From: Cetobacterium sp. UBA6069
GTDB taxonomy: Bacteria > Fusobacteriota > Fusobacteriia > Fusobacteriales > Fusobacteriaceae
Assembly: GCA_002428805.1 (NCBI GenBank)
Contig: DIXX01000034.1
Coordinates: 28,766 to 46,407, forward strand
Direction of reading: 5' to 3'
DNA: 17,642 nucleotides
In this document: positions 1 through 8,553 of the stretch, one piece after another
Layout of the letters: each line of letters opens with the position of its first letter
How positions within the stretch are numbered: position 1 is the stretch's first letter
Notes under the pieces: model-generated
Database searches by the model: none
The model's input: only the letters and a program-made list of their open reading frames with translations
Told to the model about the DNA's origin: nothing
Position numbers and translations under genes: made by a program

Positions 1-48
1 TTTACATATTTTTGATTTATGTTTTGTTAAATTTCATTTAATTTTTTT

Positions 49-330
49 TTAAAACTCTTTGATTATTTTACTAACATCTTCGTATCTAACTTTCCCTTTT
101 AGTAAAACCTCTTCCATCTTTTCTTCTTTTAGTTCATACTCACTTTTACAAGAGTTACACACAATACTGTGTTTCTTTTTTAAAGTAATTATCGGTAAAA
201 AGAAGAAATGAAATACTTTTCTAAATGTAAATAACTCCACCTTATTAGATAAGCATCCTGTACACTCAAAATCAACATCTCTCAACTTTTCATCCGAACT
301 TTTTATTCCAAATATTCCTATAAAGACCAT
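49..330 (-). CDS. Small zinc-ribbon protein, last gene of the cobalamin operon
   Basis: A 93-residue cytosolic protein with two cysteine pairs, CTGC at residues 23-26 and CNSC at 58-61, separated by a basic and aromatic segment rich in Phe. This is the layout of a single structural zinc ribbon as in the zinc-ribbon_15 type of small proteins; the C-terminal 30 residues are charged and probably helical. ATG at 330 is chosen because GGGGGAG lies 5 bases upstream; an in-frame TTG one codon earlier is too close to it. The gene starts 20 bases after cbiJ ends, with no visible promoter or terminator between, so it is probably co-transcribed with the B12 genes. Its function is unknown; no catalytic residues are visible. 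A role in metal handling for the pathway would be a guess from position alone. Confidence 0.75.
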   Translation of the reverse strand: MVFIGIFGIKSSDEKLRDVDFECTGCLSNKVELFTFRKVFHFFFLPIITLKKKHSIVCNSCKSEYELKEEKMEEVLLKGKVRYEDVSKIIKEF

Positions 331-350
331 CAAAACTCCCCCTTTACTAT

Positions 351-1091
351 TTATACTATATATTGTAAAAGTTTCTTCAAATCAGAAAAAACTACTGGAT
401 AATCTACATTTGGTCTAGATAATAAAATAGTTTCTACCCCAATCTCTTTTGCACTCTCTATTTTTTCTCTTTCGCCTCCTGTATCTCCACCCTTTTTACT
501 TACCATATATTTTATACTAAGACCTCTCATCATTGCAAGATTTAATTCTTTAGAAAATGGCCCTTGCATAGCAATTATATTTTTCGGAAGTATTCCAAAC
601 TCTTCAGCTTTTTTTACCATCTCCCACTTCGGAAGAATTCTAAAATAAATTTCACTTTTATTTTTTAAGTTTTCAAATCTATGTAGATTATTACTTCCTA
701 GTGTCACTAAAATTTTTCCAGACAGACTTTCTAAATATTTCATCATACTTTCAATCTCTGAAAACTCTACAACCCCATCCTCTGAAACTAAATTTTCTCT
801 TTCAAACCTTATATAATCTATTTTTTTCTCCTCTGAAATAGAGATAGCATTTCTAGAAACCTCTTCAGCATAAGGATGAGATAAATCTACTATCTTTTTT
901 ATTTTGTTCTCATCTATAAATTGACCCATCTCTAAAGAATCCATTCTTTTACAAAATACTTTTATATCCTTTACGCCTTCTAAAAGTTTACCCCCATATT
1001 CTGTTGCTGTTGTAACTAGTAATTTATCTTTAAAAGGAAAGGACTCTATAAAATCTCTAGAGTCCTTTGTTCCACCTATAACCCAAATCAT
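351..1091 (-). CDS. cbiJ: Cobalt-precorrin-6A reductase CbiJ
   Basis: NAD(P)H-dependent reductase that reduces the macrocycle of cobalt-precorrin-6A to 6B in the anaerobic cobalamin pathway. The 246-residue length is usual for the CbiJ/CobK family. The N terminus has the family nucleotide-binding turn VIGGTKDSR (residues 4-12), followed by TTATEYGG (27-34) and the conserved DLSHPYAEEVSRNA block (69-82) and RFERE (95-99). It is a stand-alone protein, not fused to CbiH or CbiG as in some genomes. The start codon overlaps the cbiH stop as ATGA, which implies translational coupling. It is the last recognised B12 gene of the operon. Family assignment is secure from motifs; the cobalt-containing substrate is inferred from the cbi-type neighbours. 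Confidence 0.93.
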   Translation of the reverse strand: MIWVIGGTKDSRDFIESFPFKDKLLVTTATEYGGKLLEGVKDIKVFCKRMDSLEMGQFIDENKIKKIVDLSHPYAEEVSRNAISISEEKKIDYIRFERENLVSEDGVVEFSEIESMMKYLESLSGKILVTLGSNNLHRFENLKNKSEIYFRILPKWEMVKKAEEFGILPKNIIAMQGPFSKELNLAMMRGLSIKYMVSKKGGDTGGEREKIESAKEIGVETILLSRPNVDYPVVFSDLKKLLQYIV

Positions 1092-1819
1092 ATATGATAT
1101 CCTCTAGGTGTAATCATTCTACCATTAGATATATATGTCTTTGAGTTTCCTATTATTACAACAGTAAACATATCTATATCGTGATTTAAAAAATCTCCAA
1201 GATTTGTTAACGTATAGTTTTCGTCATCTCTTCCTACATGTCTTAATAAAGCTACCGGTGTTTCTGGCTTTTTATGTCTTAACATAATCTCTCTTGCTTC
1301 AACTATCTGAGTAGTTCTTCCCTTACTCTTAGGATTATAAAGAGATATTATAAAATCTCCCGATGCAGCTGCATCTACTCTTTTTGTAATTACGTCCCAA
1401 TCAGTTAAAAGATCACTCAAGCTTATTGTTGCATGGTCATGCATAAGCGGCGCCCCTACAAGAGCTGCTCCTGCTACTGAAGATGTAACTCCTGGAACTA
1501 CTTCAACTTCAAATCCCTCTTTTTGAGCTACTTCAATCATTATTCCTGCCATTCCATAAATTCCAGCATCTCCACTACTTATAAGAGCAACATCTTTTCC
1601 AGATTTAGCTATTTCTAAAACTCCCTCGCATCTAGCAACCTCTTTTTTCATTCCAGATACATAGAACTCTTTATCAGAAAATTCATCTCTTACTAAATCC
1701 ACATAAGTGATATAACCAGCTATTACATCTACCTCTTTAAGAGTTCTGTAGGCTCTTATTGTTATATCTTCCATGTTTCCCGGACCAATTCCAACTACAT
1801 ATATTTTACCTTTTTTCAT
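1088..1819 (-). CDS. cbiH: Cobalt-precorrin-3 C17-methyltransferase CbiH
   Basis: SAM-dependent methyltransferase that methylates C17 and drives ring contraction of the corrin precursor. With the start used here it is 243 residues, normal for a CbiH without the C-terminal extension seen in CbiH60-type enzymes. The tetrapyrrole methylase fold is shown by GIGPGN (residues 10-15) near the N terminus and SGDAGIYGMAG (82-92). An ATG at 1837 is in frame but would place AGGAG inside the coding sequence; the ATG at 1819 has AGGAGAG 8 bases upstream and begins MKKGKIYVVG, which fits the family. With this start the gene overlaps the end of cbiG by 14 bases. It overlaps cbiJ by 4 bases. Confidence 0.93.
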   Translation of the reverse strand: MKKGKIYVVGIGPGNMEDITIRAYRTLKEVDVIAGYITYVDLVRDEFSDKEFYVSGMKKEVARCEGVLEIAKSGKDVALISSGDAGIYGMAGIMIEVAQKEGFEVEVVPGVTSSVAGAALVGAPLMHDHATISLSDLLTDWDVITKRVDAAASGDFIISLYNPKSKGRTTQIVEAREIMLRHKKPETPVALLRHVGRDDENYTLTNLGDFLNHDIDMFTVVIIGNSKTYISNGRMITPRGYHI

Positions 1820-2792
1820 ATATAAATCTCTCCTCATAAATAGAAATTGTCATTCCATCTTTTTTTGCTTTCATCTCTATAAATTTTCCATCTTTACTAG
1901 AAGATAGATATGCACAAGGCTCAGATACAGCTCTGACACCAATCTCTTTTTTTACAAAATCTGAGCCTTCAAACATATTTTCTACTTTCAATATCTCATC
2001 TCTACTAACTATTTTCAACTCTTTTTTTAAATCTTTTGCTAACTCTATCATTCCGATTTCATCTGCTTTTAAATCAACTGTAGCAAAATGCTTTATACTT
2101 TTATATGAAAGATTATGTTTTTTTAAAGTTTCTATTAAAAATTCATATATCTGCTCTTTCAAAATACCTCTTCTAGAACCTAAGCCAATAACTAAATTTC
2201 TAGGAAAAATCTGTACAGTTTCTATTTTTTCTCTATTTGAAACTATCACAACTCCTTCTGGATTCTCTGCACATATATTTTCTGGAAGTTGAAGTTCTAC
2301 ATTTTTTCCATCTACAATAAGTGCAGTAACTTTTTTAGCTGCTTCTAATGATTTCAAATCTGAATCTAACTTTTGAGAAAGAGTATCTACTGCTATTTTT
2401 CCTGTAACATCTGAACTTGTTGTTATAATAGGTACTAATCCTAGCTGCTCATTCAGAACTCTTGCAAAATCGTTAGCTCCTCCTAGATGTCCTGATAATA
2501 AAGATATTACAAACCTCATACCCTCATCTACTACTAAAACTGCTGGATCAACATCTTTGGATTTTAATAAATTTGCTATTTTTCTTACAACTATTCCTGT
2601 AGCCATTATAAATATATGCACATCATAATTTTCAAAATTACTGTTTAAAGCCCCTGTAAAATCATCCATTTCTATGCTATCTTTAATACTGAATTTTTTC
2701 AGAGAGTATACATCCGCTTCAGGATTTTTCTCTTTTATTTTCAAAGCTGAAGCAACAGCTCCTCTTGTTACAGTCCAAATAGCTATTCTCAT
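1806..2792 (-). CDS. cbiG: Cobalt-precorrin-5A hydrolase CbiG
   Basis: Opens the delta-lactone ring of cobalt-precorrin-5A and releases the C20 fragment as acetaldehyde, a step specific to the anaerobic pathway. The 328-residue protein has the N-terminal CbiG domain with ATGIVVRKIA (64-73) and the signature SGHLGGANDFA (100-110), a variable middle region, and the C-terminal CobE/CbiG domain starting at VIGLGSRRG (201-209), with ATVDLKADE (237-245) and VSEPCA near the end. All three parts are present, so it is full length. The start codon shares its A with the cbiF stop (TAATG). The presence of CbiG and CbiD marks the pathway as oxygen-independent. Confidence 0.94.
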   Translation of the reverse strand: MRIAIWTVTRGAVASALKIKEKNPEADVYSLKKFSIKDSIEMDDFTGALNSNFENYDVHIFIMATGIVVRKIANLLKSKDVDPAVLVVDEGMRFVISLLSGHLGGANDFARVLNEQLGLVPIITTSSDVTGKIAVDTLSQKLDSDLKSLEAAKKVTALIVDGKNVELQLPENICAENPEGVVIVSNREKIETVQIFPRNLVIGLGSRRGILKEQIYEFLIETLKKHNLSYKSIKHFATVDLKADEIGMIELAKDLKKELKIVSRDEILKVENMFEGSDFVKKEIGVRAVSEPCAYLSSSKDGKFIEMKAKKDGMTISIYEERFIYEKR

Positions 2793-3553
2793 TATTTATC
2801 GATCCCTTTTCTAAACTCATGAGTAAAATGCTTATCGTAAAGAAGTGATTTTTCATATTTATCTCCTAAGAAATCTCCCACTAAAATTTGAGCTGTCTTA
2901 GTTATATTGGCTTCTTTCACTTTTTCCTCTATCGTTTCTAAAGTTCCCATTACAACCTTTTGATCCTCCCAAGTAGCTCTTTGAACTACGGCTATAGGAG
3001 TAGTCATAGGGTAGTGTACCGCTAATCTTTTTACTACATCACCAATCATATGAACAGATAGGAATATAGCCATCGATGCTCTATGTGATGCTAAAGACTC
3101 TAAACTCTCTTTTTCAGGAACTGGAGTTCTTCCCTCTAATCTTGTACAGATTACTGTTTGAGAGATACTCGGCAGTGTAAACTCTTTTTTTACTGCTGCT
3201 GCAGAAGCTAAAAATGAACTTACCCCCGGGATAACTTCATACTCTATGCCATGCTCGTCTAGCATATCCATCTGCTCTCTATGTGCTCCAAAAATTGCGG
3301 GATCTCCTGTGTGAACTCTCGCAACTTTTTTTCCAGCTTTTACAGCTTTCACTGTAACATCTATAACATCTTCTAAAGTCATACTAGCAGAGTTATGAAT
3401 CTCAGCTCCCTCTTTATGACACTCTATAACTTGTCTAGGTACTAATGACCCAGCATATATAATTACATCCGCTTCTTTTACTAATCTTTGACCCTTTACT
3501 GTTATTAACTCAGGATCCCCTGGTCCCGCTCCTATGAAATAAACTTTTTCCAT
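2792..3553 (-). CDS. cbiF: Cobalt-precorrin-4 C11-methyltransferase CbiF
   Basis: SAM-dependent methyltransferase acting on C11 of cobalt-precorrin-4. At 253 residues it matches the CbiF/CobM family. It opens with the strongly conserved [11 protein letters not shown] (8-18), followed by [11 protein letters not shown] (28-38), which is typical of C11 methylases, and has HTGDPAIFG (81-89) as the second SAM-contact loop. The gene begins 22 bases inside the end of cbiL and ends in a TAATG junction with cbiG, so it is tightly embedded in the operon. Assignment to the C11 subfamily rather than another tetrapyrrole methylase rests on the N-terminal motif and the AGSLV segment. Confidence 0.94.
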   Translation of the reverse strand: MEKVYFIGAGPGDPELITVKGQRLVKEADVIIYAGSLVPRQVIECHKEGAEIHNSASMTLEDVIDVTVKAVKAGKKVARVHTGDPAIFGAHREQMDMLDEHGIEYEVIPGVSSFLASAAAVKKEFTLPSISQTVICTRLEGRTPVPEKESLESLASHRASMAIFLSVHMIGDVVKRLAVHYPMTTPIAVVQRATWEDQKVVMGTLETIEEKVKEANITKTAQILVGDFLGDKYEKSLLYDKHFTHEFRKGIDK

Positions 3554-4257
3554 TGATTTACACCATCCTTTTTAAGTATTAATGTTGTGAAGTAAGGAAT
3601 ATCTGCTTCTGCTAATTTTGTTAAATCAAAGTTTATAGCCTGTGTTTCTTTTCCACAATTTGAAACCATAATTACATTTTCTAAATTTCCCGTAGCCTCT
3701 AATCCCGCTCTTAATTTATCAAAATTTCTTGAAACTTTCATAAATACAATATTGTCTGCTGAATTAATCTCACTAACTACATCCGTTTCAGAGTTTAGTG
3801 AAATAACTTTTAACGACTCCTCTCCCATAACCAAAGGTAGATTAAATCTAGAAGACATATCCGAGAATGATGATATCCCAGGAATTGTTTGCACAGGAAT
3901 CTCTCCATCTAAGTACTCTAGAATATAAACATATGTACTGTACGTCATAGGATCTCCAATTGTTAAAAATCCAACTTTTTTACCAGCTTTTAAATGCTCT
4001 AAAATCATATCTGCATTCTTTTTTCTAAACTCTTTTCTCGCCTCTACACTTTTCAACATAGGAAACTCAACAAACATAGTTTCTGCGCCTTCTTTTAGAT
4101 ACTCTTTAGCTATCTCGTAAGCTGTACTTCCCTCTGCTTTTTTAGCTTCGGGTAAAACCACCACATCTAACTCTTTAAATGCTCTGATAGCTTTTAAAGT
4201 TATCATCTCAGGATCTCCTACTCCTACTCCAATTCCATAAAATCTTGCTGATGACAT
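3532..4257 (-). CDS. cbiL: Cobalt-factor II / precorrin-2 C20-methyltransferase CbiL
   Basis: Methylates C20 of cobalt-factor II, the first committed corrin methylation after cobalt insertion. The 241-residue product has the C20-methylase opening GIGVGVGDPEMIT (8-20), the segment DVVVLPEAKK (31-40), and GDPMTYSTY (101-109) as the second cofactor loop. It shares one base with the cbiT stop (TAATG), and AAGGAGG lies within the end of cbiT about 10 bases upstream of the start. The enzyme takes product from a cobalt chelatase (CbiK or CbiX) that is not encoded in this window, so that gene must be elsewhere in the genome. Confidence 0.93.
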   Translation of the reverse strand: MSSARFYGIGVGVGDPEMITLKAIRAFKELDVVVLPEAKKAEGSTAYEIAKEYLKEGAETMFVEFPMLKSVEARKEFRKKNADMILEHLKAGKKVGFLTIGDPMTYSTYVYILEYLDGEIPVQTIPGISSFSDMSSRFNLPLVMGEESLKVISLNSETDVVSEINSADNIVFMKVSRNFDKLRAGLEATGNLENVIMVSNCGKETQAINFDLTKLAEADIPYFTTLILKKDGVNQWKKFIS

Positions 4258-4841
4258 TACTCTGTTTCCTCCTTATTTGCTGTTATTATATATATTGGAT
4301 TTTCGCCATACATCATTGTGTATGGTCCTATATTCTTACCTCTAGATACAACAACATTTACAACCTCTATATTTTTAAAACTTAACTCTTTTAACAATTT
4401 TGTAGCATCTCCTAAAGTTTCTAAAGTTATTGCATTTATAACTATTCTTGCATCGGTTTTAGAGTACTTTAAAAAATGCTCCAATATACTCTTCATTGAT
4501 CCTGTTGAACCACCAATAAACATTCTATCATATTCAATATTTGGAATCACTGCAGGAGCTCTTCCCACTAAAACTTCTATATTATCTAATCTGAACTTTT
4601 GAATATTCTCTTTCAGAGTTTCAATTCCCTTTTCCTCTTTTTCAATTGCGAAAACTTTTCCATTTCTTAAATATGTTGCTGCTTCTATCCCTATTGTTCC
4701 TGTTCCAGCTCCAACATCTATTAAAATAGAATCATCTTTCAATTGTAACTTTGCCACAGAGATTGCTCTAATCTCTTGCTTTGTCATAGGTAACTCTCTT
4801 TGAATAAACTCTTTATCATAAATATGTCCCATACTCATCAT
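4257..4841 (-). CDS. cbiT: Cobalt-precorrin-6B C15-methyltransferase (decarboxylating) CbiT
   Basis: Class I Rossmann-fold methyltransferase that methylates C15 and removes the C12 acetate carboxylate. Motif I is DVGAGTGTIGIEAA (42-55 from the first Met), followed by an acidic VFAIEKEE strand that ends SAM binding. It is a separate protein beside CbiE; in many aerobes the two are fused as CobL. The exact start is uncertain: ATG codons lie at 4841, 4838 and 4832. The first overlaps the cbiE stop as ATGA but has only one base between it and AAAGG, while MGHIYDKEF from 4832 looks like the usual family N terminus and has about 10 bases of spacing. Confidence 0.92.
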   Translation of the reverse strand: MMSMGHIYDKEFIQRELPMTKQEIRAISVAKLQLKDDSILIDVGAGTGTIGIEAATYLRNGKVFAIEKEEKGIETLKENIQKFRLDNIEVLVGRAPAVIPNIEYDRMFIGGSTGSMKSILEHFLKYSKTDARIVINAITLETLGDATKLLKELSFKNIEVVNVVVSRGKNIGPYTMMYGENPIYIITANKEETE

Positions 4842-5467
4842 ACCTTTCTTAAAATTGTTACATTCATCTCATATTTTCTAATGTTATCTTCATACTCTGT
4901 TACTAAAAATCTACTTATTTTTTCATCCTGATACGATAGTCTTTCTCCCACTATCACTTCAATATTATCAATTCCATTTTGAACTAGATTTTTACTTATC
5001 TCTATCGGATTATTACTTTCATCTGTCAATAGTACGACTCCAGCTTTGCTTTCAATTAATGTTTTGATATAGTCGTTTTCTCTTCCATGAACACTAGAAA
5101 GACTATAGTGCTCCCAAGTCATCTCTAACTTTGAAAAAAGGTATTGAAAAGATGATATTCCCGGAATAACATCGAAGCTTTCTGCTGGAAAACTTTTCTT
5201 CAAATATGTCAACAAACTATAGTAACCAGTATCTCCAGAAACTATAAAGACTATATTCTTATCTAAATTTTCAGAAACAAAACTCTTCATAGAATCCAAC
5301 TTCTTCATAACATATCTTTTCTGATGCGTTAAAAGTTCTTCTATCTCCTCTAGCTGCCTATCTCCTCCAATAACTATCTGAGAATCTGCAATCATCTTAA
5401 ATCCAGCTCTTGTTAAATAATCTAAATTTCCTGGTCCAAGACCTAAAACTGATAATTTTTTATTCAC
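4838..5467 (-). CDS. cbiE: Cobalt-precorrin-7 C5-methyltransferase CbiE
   Basis: SAM-dependent methylase acting on C5 of cobalt-precorrin-7. The 209-residue tetrapyrrole methylase has GLGPGNLDYLT (9-19) and SGDTGYYS (77-84), the CbiE-type pair of cofactor loops. It starts with GTG at 5467, eight bases inside the end of cbiD; GAGGAG lies upstream and no better in-frame ATG is present. Adjacency to cbiT fits the known functional pairing of the two activities. Divergence is greater than for CbiF or CbiL, as is usual for this family, but the motif spacing and location make the call firm. Confidence 0.92.
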   Translation of the reverse strand: MNKKLSVLGLGPGNLDYLTRAGFKMIADSQIVIGGDRQLEEIEELLTHQKRYVMKKLDSMKSFVSENLDKNIVFIVSGDTGYYSLLTYLKKSFPAESFDVIPGISSFQYLFSKLEMTWEHYSLSSVHGRENDYIKTLIESKAGVVLLTDESNNPIEISKNLVQNGIDNIEVIVGERLSYQDEKISRFLVTEYEDNIRKYEMNVTILRKV

Positions 5468-6593
5468 CTTTTAACTCCTCTAGCATCTTATAAAATCCAT
5501 CACTCGAACCTAAAATATCACCTTTATAGTTAAACAATACAGCTTCAAACTCTATAGCCTCTCTAGAAAATTCCGAAGATCTTTTAGCAACTTTATTGCC
5601 AACAAGATTAAACAACTCAGCTTTTTTAGAGATATACTCACACGCCTCTTCAGCTGTATTCGATTCTAAAACTTTCAGTATATTTTCTCTAGGTTCATCT
5701 ATTGAGACAGCATTTGCTGCTATTATCTCTAGTCGTGCATCTGCGACTCTACTATGGGTATTAAATATTCCTCCAGCTACCTTTATAGCTTTTCCTATAT
5801 GCCCTATTAGCATAATCTTTTTAAAACCTAACTTTACAGCACTATCTATCATAAACCCAATAAAGTTACTTGTTACAACACTCTGCTCAATATCTATATT
5901 ATTATCTATGCAAAACTGTTTTCCATGATTTCCAAATAAAAAGAGTACCCAATCTCTATCACTATTTTCTTTCAAAACTTTAAGTTCTGCAAACATTGAG
6001 CTTTGAAGGGCCTCTTCACTCATAGGCTTTACAATACCTGTCGAACCTAAAATAGAGATACCACCTAAAATACCAAGTTTTCCATTGAAAGTTTTTAAAG
6101 CTTTTTCACGACCTTTTGGAACATATATATATACGAGTAATTTTGTATGACTCATCCCATGTTTTTCCAAAAGTTCAGTTAATGCTTTTACTATCATCTC
6201 TTGAGGGCCTGGATTTATTGCTGATTTTCCCGGTTCAACTTTCAAACCTTTTTTAGTGACAACACCGACTCCTCTTCCACCAACTAAAAGTATATTATTA
6301 AATCTATGAGCTTTTTTTATATCTGGCAACTCATCAACAATTTTCACCTTAGCAACAATCTCTATACCATTTGTAACATCTGGGTCATCCCCAGCATCTT
6401 TAATTACAACACCTCTTGCCCAATTATCCAATTTTTTCTTAGACTCTATCGGAACCTCTATTGTCGTTCCATTTAGAGTTGTAAATATGCAACTATTCTC
6501 TATCTCTTTTTCCAAAAGTAGATCTAAAGCTGCTAAAGCTGCCACTGTAGCACATGTTCCTGTTGTATATCCAGATTTTAACTCTTTATCCAT
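5460..6593 (-). CDS. cbiD: Cobalt-precorrin-5B C1-methyltransferase CbiD
   Basis: Methylates C1 of cobalt-precorrin-5B in the anaerobic pathway; the family is unrelated to the tetrapyrrole methylase fold used by the other methylases here. The 377-residue protein has the unmistakable N terminus SGYTTGTCATVAALAALDLL (7-26), then KDAGDDPDVTNG (65-76), GGRGVGVVTKKGL (105-117), INPGPQEMI (126-134) and a downstream GSTGIVKPMSEEA block. It shares the A of its ATG with the cbiC stop (TAATG), with AAGGG five bases upstream. It is full length. CbiD is a marker for cobalt-early B12 synthesis. Confidence 0.95.
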   Translation of the reverse strand: MDKELKSGYTTGTCATVAALAALDLLLEKEIENSCIFTTLNGTTIEVPIESKKKLDNWARGVVIKDAGDDPDVTNGIEIVAKVKIVDELPDIKKAHRFNNILLVGGRGVGVVTKKGLKVEPGKSAINPGPQEMIVKALTELLEKHGMSHTKLLVYIYVPKGREKALKTFNGKLGILGGISILGSTGIVKPMSEEALQSSMFAELKVLKENSDRDWVLFLFGNHGKQFCIDNNIDIEQSVVTSNFIGFMIDSAVKLGFKKIMLIGHIGKAIKVAGGIFNTHSRVADARLEIIAANAVSIDEPRENILKVLESNTAEEACEYISKKAELFNLVGNKVAKRSSEFSREAIEFEAVLFNYKGDILGSSDGFYKMLEELKGE

Positions 6594-7237
6594 TAAAACC
6601 CTTCTCTCTTATATAACTGATATAAAATACCATGAAGAATTGATACTGCTACTGGACTACCTCCCTTTCTTCCTTTTACAATTATATATGGGATTCCACT
6701 TCCAGGTAAAATCTCTTTCGATTCTGCTGCTCCTACAAATCCAACTGGAACTCCAACGATTAGCGCTGGCTTTTCAACCTCTCCTGAATCTATAAGCTCT
6801 TTTAATCTAAATAGTGCTGTTGGTGCATTCCCAATTAAGTATATATTTGTGTTCTTATCTTTTGCTGCATGCTCTATCCCTACAATTGATCTTGTTACTC
6901 CTCTTTCTTTAGCCTCTGATGCAACATCCTTATCAGCTACCAATGAATAAGCAGAGTAATTAAACTTATCCAACGTAATTTTGCTAAGTCCATTTACAAT
7001 CATATTTGTATCACAGTATATTTTTCCACCTTTTTTTAAAGCTTCTAAACATGATTGCACTGCGTCATCAGAAAACTCTATTAAATCGGCATACTCAAAA
7101 TCTGCTGTTGTATGAATAACTCTTTTTAGCACCGGAAGGTGTTGTGCTGAAAACTCATGAACTTTTTCTCCTAACTCCTCTTCGATTATCTCAAAACTTC
7201 TAATCTCTATATCTTGCGGTTTTTTTATATATGACAT
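6593..7237 (-). CDS. cbiC: Cobalt-precorrin-8 methylmutase CbiC
   Basis: Moves the methyl group from C11 to C12 of cobalt-precorrin-8 to give cobyrinic acid, completing the corrin ring. At 214 residues it matches CbiC/CobH. The family catalytic histidine is seen in RVIHTTADFEY (His42), and the C-terminal PVGFVGAAESKE segment is the conserved substrate-binding region; GSGIPYIIVKGRKGGSPVA follows. The gene begins 13 bases inside the end of cbiA with AAGGAG seven bases upstream of ATG, and abuts cbiD through a one-base TAATG overlap. Confidence 0.95.
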   Translation of the reverse strand: MSYIKKPQDIEIRSFEIIEEELGEKVHEFSAQHLPVLKRVIHTTADFEYADLIEFSDDAVQSCLEALKKGGKIYCDTNMIVNGLSKITLDKFNYSAYSLVADKDVASEAKERGVTRSIVGIEHAAKDKNTNIYLIGNAPTALFRLKELIDSGEVEKPALIVGVPVGFVGAAESKEILPGSGIPYIIVKGRKGGSPVAVSILHGILYQLYKREGF

Positions 7238-8553
7238 CTTCTTGCTCCTTCTAACATCTCAATTAGTATCTCTAAATTTTTAAAAAAGTGTAAGTGTGGA
7301 TACCCTGCAATTAAATTTTTATTTTTATAGCCACAAAGCCACTCTCTTCCATCCATCTTTTTCAACTTAAACACTCTTTCATCTTTTCCAACTTCATCAA
7401 TTCCAGAGTAATGAAACTCGTGTGCTCGACCTTTTAAATTCTTATATTCAACATCTACATATCCAAATCTGCTTATAAATAATTTTCCTGTCATTTTCGT
7501 GCTACAATCTATCAAGTTAGCTAAGGGATAAAACTTTTCATCTAAAGTTTTTATTCCTTTACTCAGGTACATAAATCCACCACACTCTCCGTAGATATAT
7601 CCACCATTTTGATGAAAATCACGCAGTGAATTCTTAAACGATTTATTAGATGATAATTTTTCTAAATAATTTTCTGGATATCCTCCTCCAAAGTATAAAA
7701 GGTCGACCTGTGGAACTTTTTCATCCTCTATCGGTGAAAACTCTATAAGTTGGACTCCCATTTTTTTTAAGAGCTCTAAATTATCCTCATAATAAAACGA
7801 AAACGCTCTATCTTTTGCTACACCAATCTTTACTCCTAAAAACTTGTTATCTAGCTCTTTGAATACGTCATCAAATTCTAATTCAGTTTCAACCTCTATA
7901 AGCTTTTCTAATTTTTCAAAATCTACAGTTTTTCTTATCTCTGATTTTAATAACTCTTTTTTTTCATTTAAATCTTGAACCTCATCAGCTTGAAGCAATC
8001 CCAAATGTCTGCTACTAATTCCTAAGCTCTCATCTTTTTTCAAATACCCCACACAAGGAATATCTGTATAACTTTCAATAGCTTCTTTTAACATAAGGTA
8101 TAGTTTTTCACTGCTAACTCTATTTATTATAACTCCAGCAATGTTCACTCTTGAATCTAACATTTTATACCCTAATACCTCTGCTGCGATACTGCTACTT
8201 TTTCCTACTGCATCAACCACTAATATGACTGGAAGATTTAAAACCCTAGAAAGATGAGCAGTACTGTAGTTATCTAAAGAGTTTCCAAGCCCATCATAAA
8301 GTCCCATCACACCTTCAACAATTGAAATCTCTTTATGATGCTTTAAAAAACTATATTTCACGCCCTCTTCTCCCATCAAAAAAAGGTCTAAATTATAGCT
8401 ATTATTTCCTGTTACAAACTTATGAAAACTTGGATCGATATAATCAGGTCCCACTTTAAAAGGTGAGACATCTGAAAACGCTGACATAAGAGCCATCGAA
8501 ACTGTTGTTTTTCCTATTCCACTTCTTGTTCCAGCTAAAACGAATCCTTTCAT
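7225..8553 (-). CDS. cbiA: Cobyrinic acid a,c-diamide synthase CbiA
   Basis: ATP- and glutamine-dependent amidotransferase that amidates the a and c carboxylates of cobyrinic acid. The 442 residues contain the N-terminal dethiobiotin-synthase-like ATPase domain with P-loop GTRSGIGKT (8-16) and VGPDYIDPSFH (34-44). The C-terminal class I glutaminase-like domain has the nucleophile Cys324 in YGECGGFMYL and the catalytic His in YPHLHFF (418-424). The start overlaps the cobD stop as ATGA. Both domains are intact. The smaller CbiA/CobB length and the VGPDYIDP block separate it from CbiP, which is also in this operon. Confidence 0.95.
   Translation of the reverse strand: MKGFVLAGTRSGIGKTTVSMALMSAFSDVSPFKVGPDYIDPSFHKFVTGNNSYNLDLFLMGEEGVKYSFLKHHKEISIVEGVMGLYDGLGNSLDNYSTAHLSRVLNLPVILVVDAVGKSSSIAAEVLGYKMLDSRVNIAGVIINRVSSEKLYLMLKEAIESYTDIPCVGYLKKDESLGISSRHLGLLQADEVQDLNEKKELLKSEIRKTVDFEKLEKLIEVETELEFDDVFKELDNKFLGVKIGVAKDRAFSFYYEDNLELLKKMGVQLIEFSPIEDEKVPQVDLLYFGGGYPENYLEKLSSNKSFKNSLRDFHQNGGYIYGECGGFMYLSKGIKTLDEKFYPLANLIDCSTKMTGKLFISRFGYVDVEYKNLKGRAHEFHYSGIDEVGKDERVFKLKKMDGREWLCGYKNKNLIAGYPHLHFFKNLEILIEMLEGARRCHI

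Noticed and set aside
27..50. Hairpin TTAAAT/ATTTAA followed by nine T on the plus strand
   Set aside because: The stem is only six A-T pairs and the T run is on the plus strand, so it does not terminate the B12 operon; it might end a gene beyond the left edge, but support is too weak.
4318..4602. Plus-strand frame inside cbiT, and similar frames inside cbiD, cbiP, the MATE and exchanger genes
   Set aside because: All lie opposite well-recognised genes, lack ribosome binding sites and show no domain; they are shadows.
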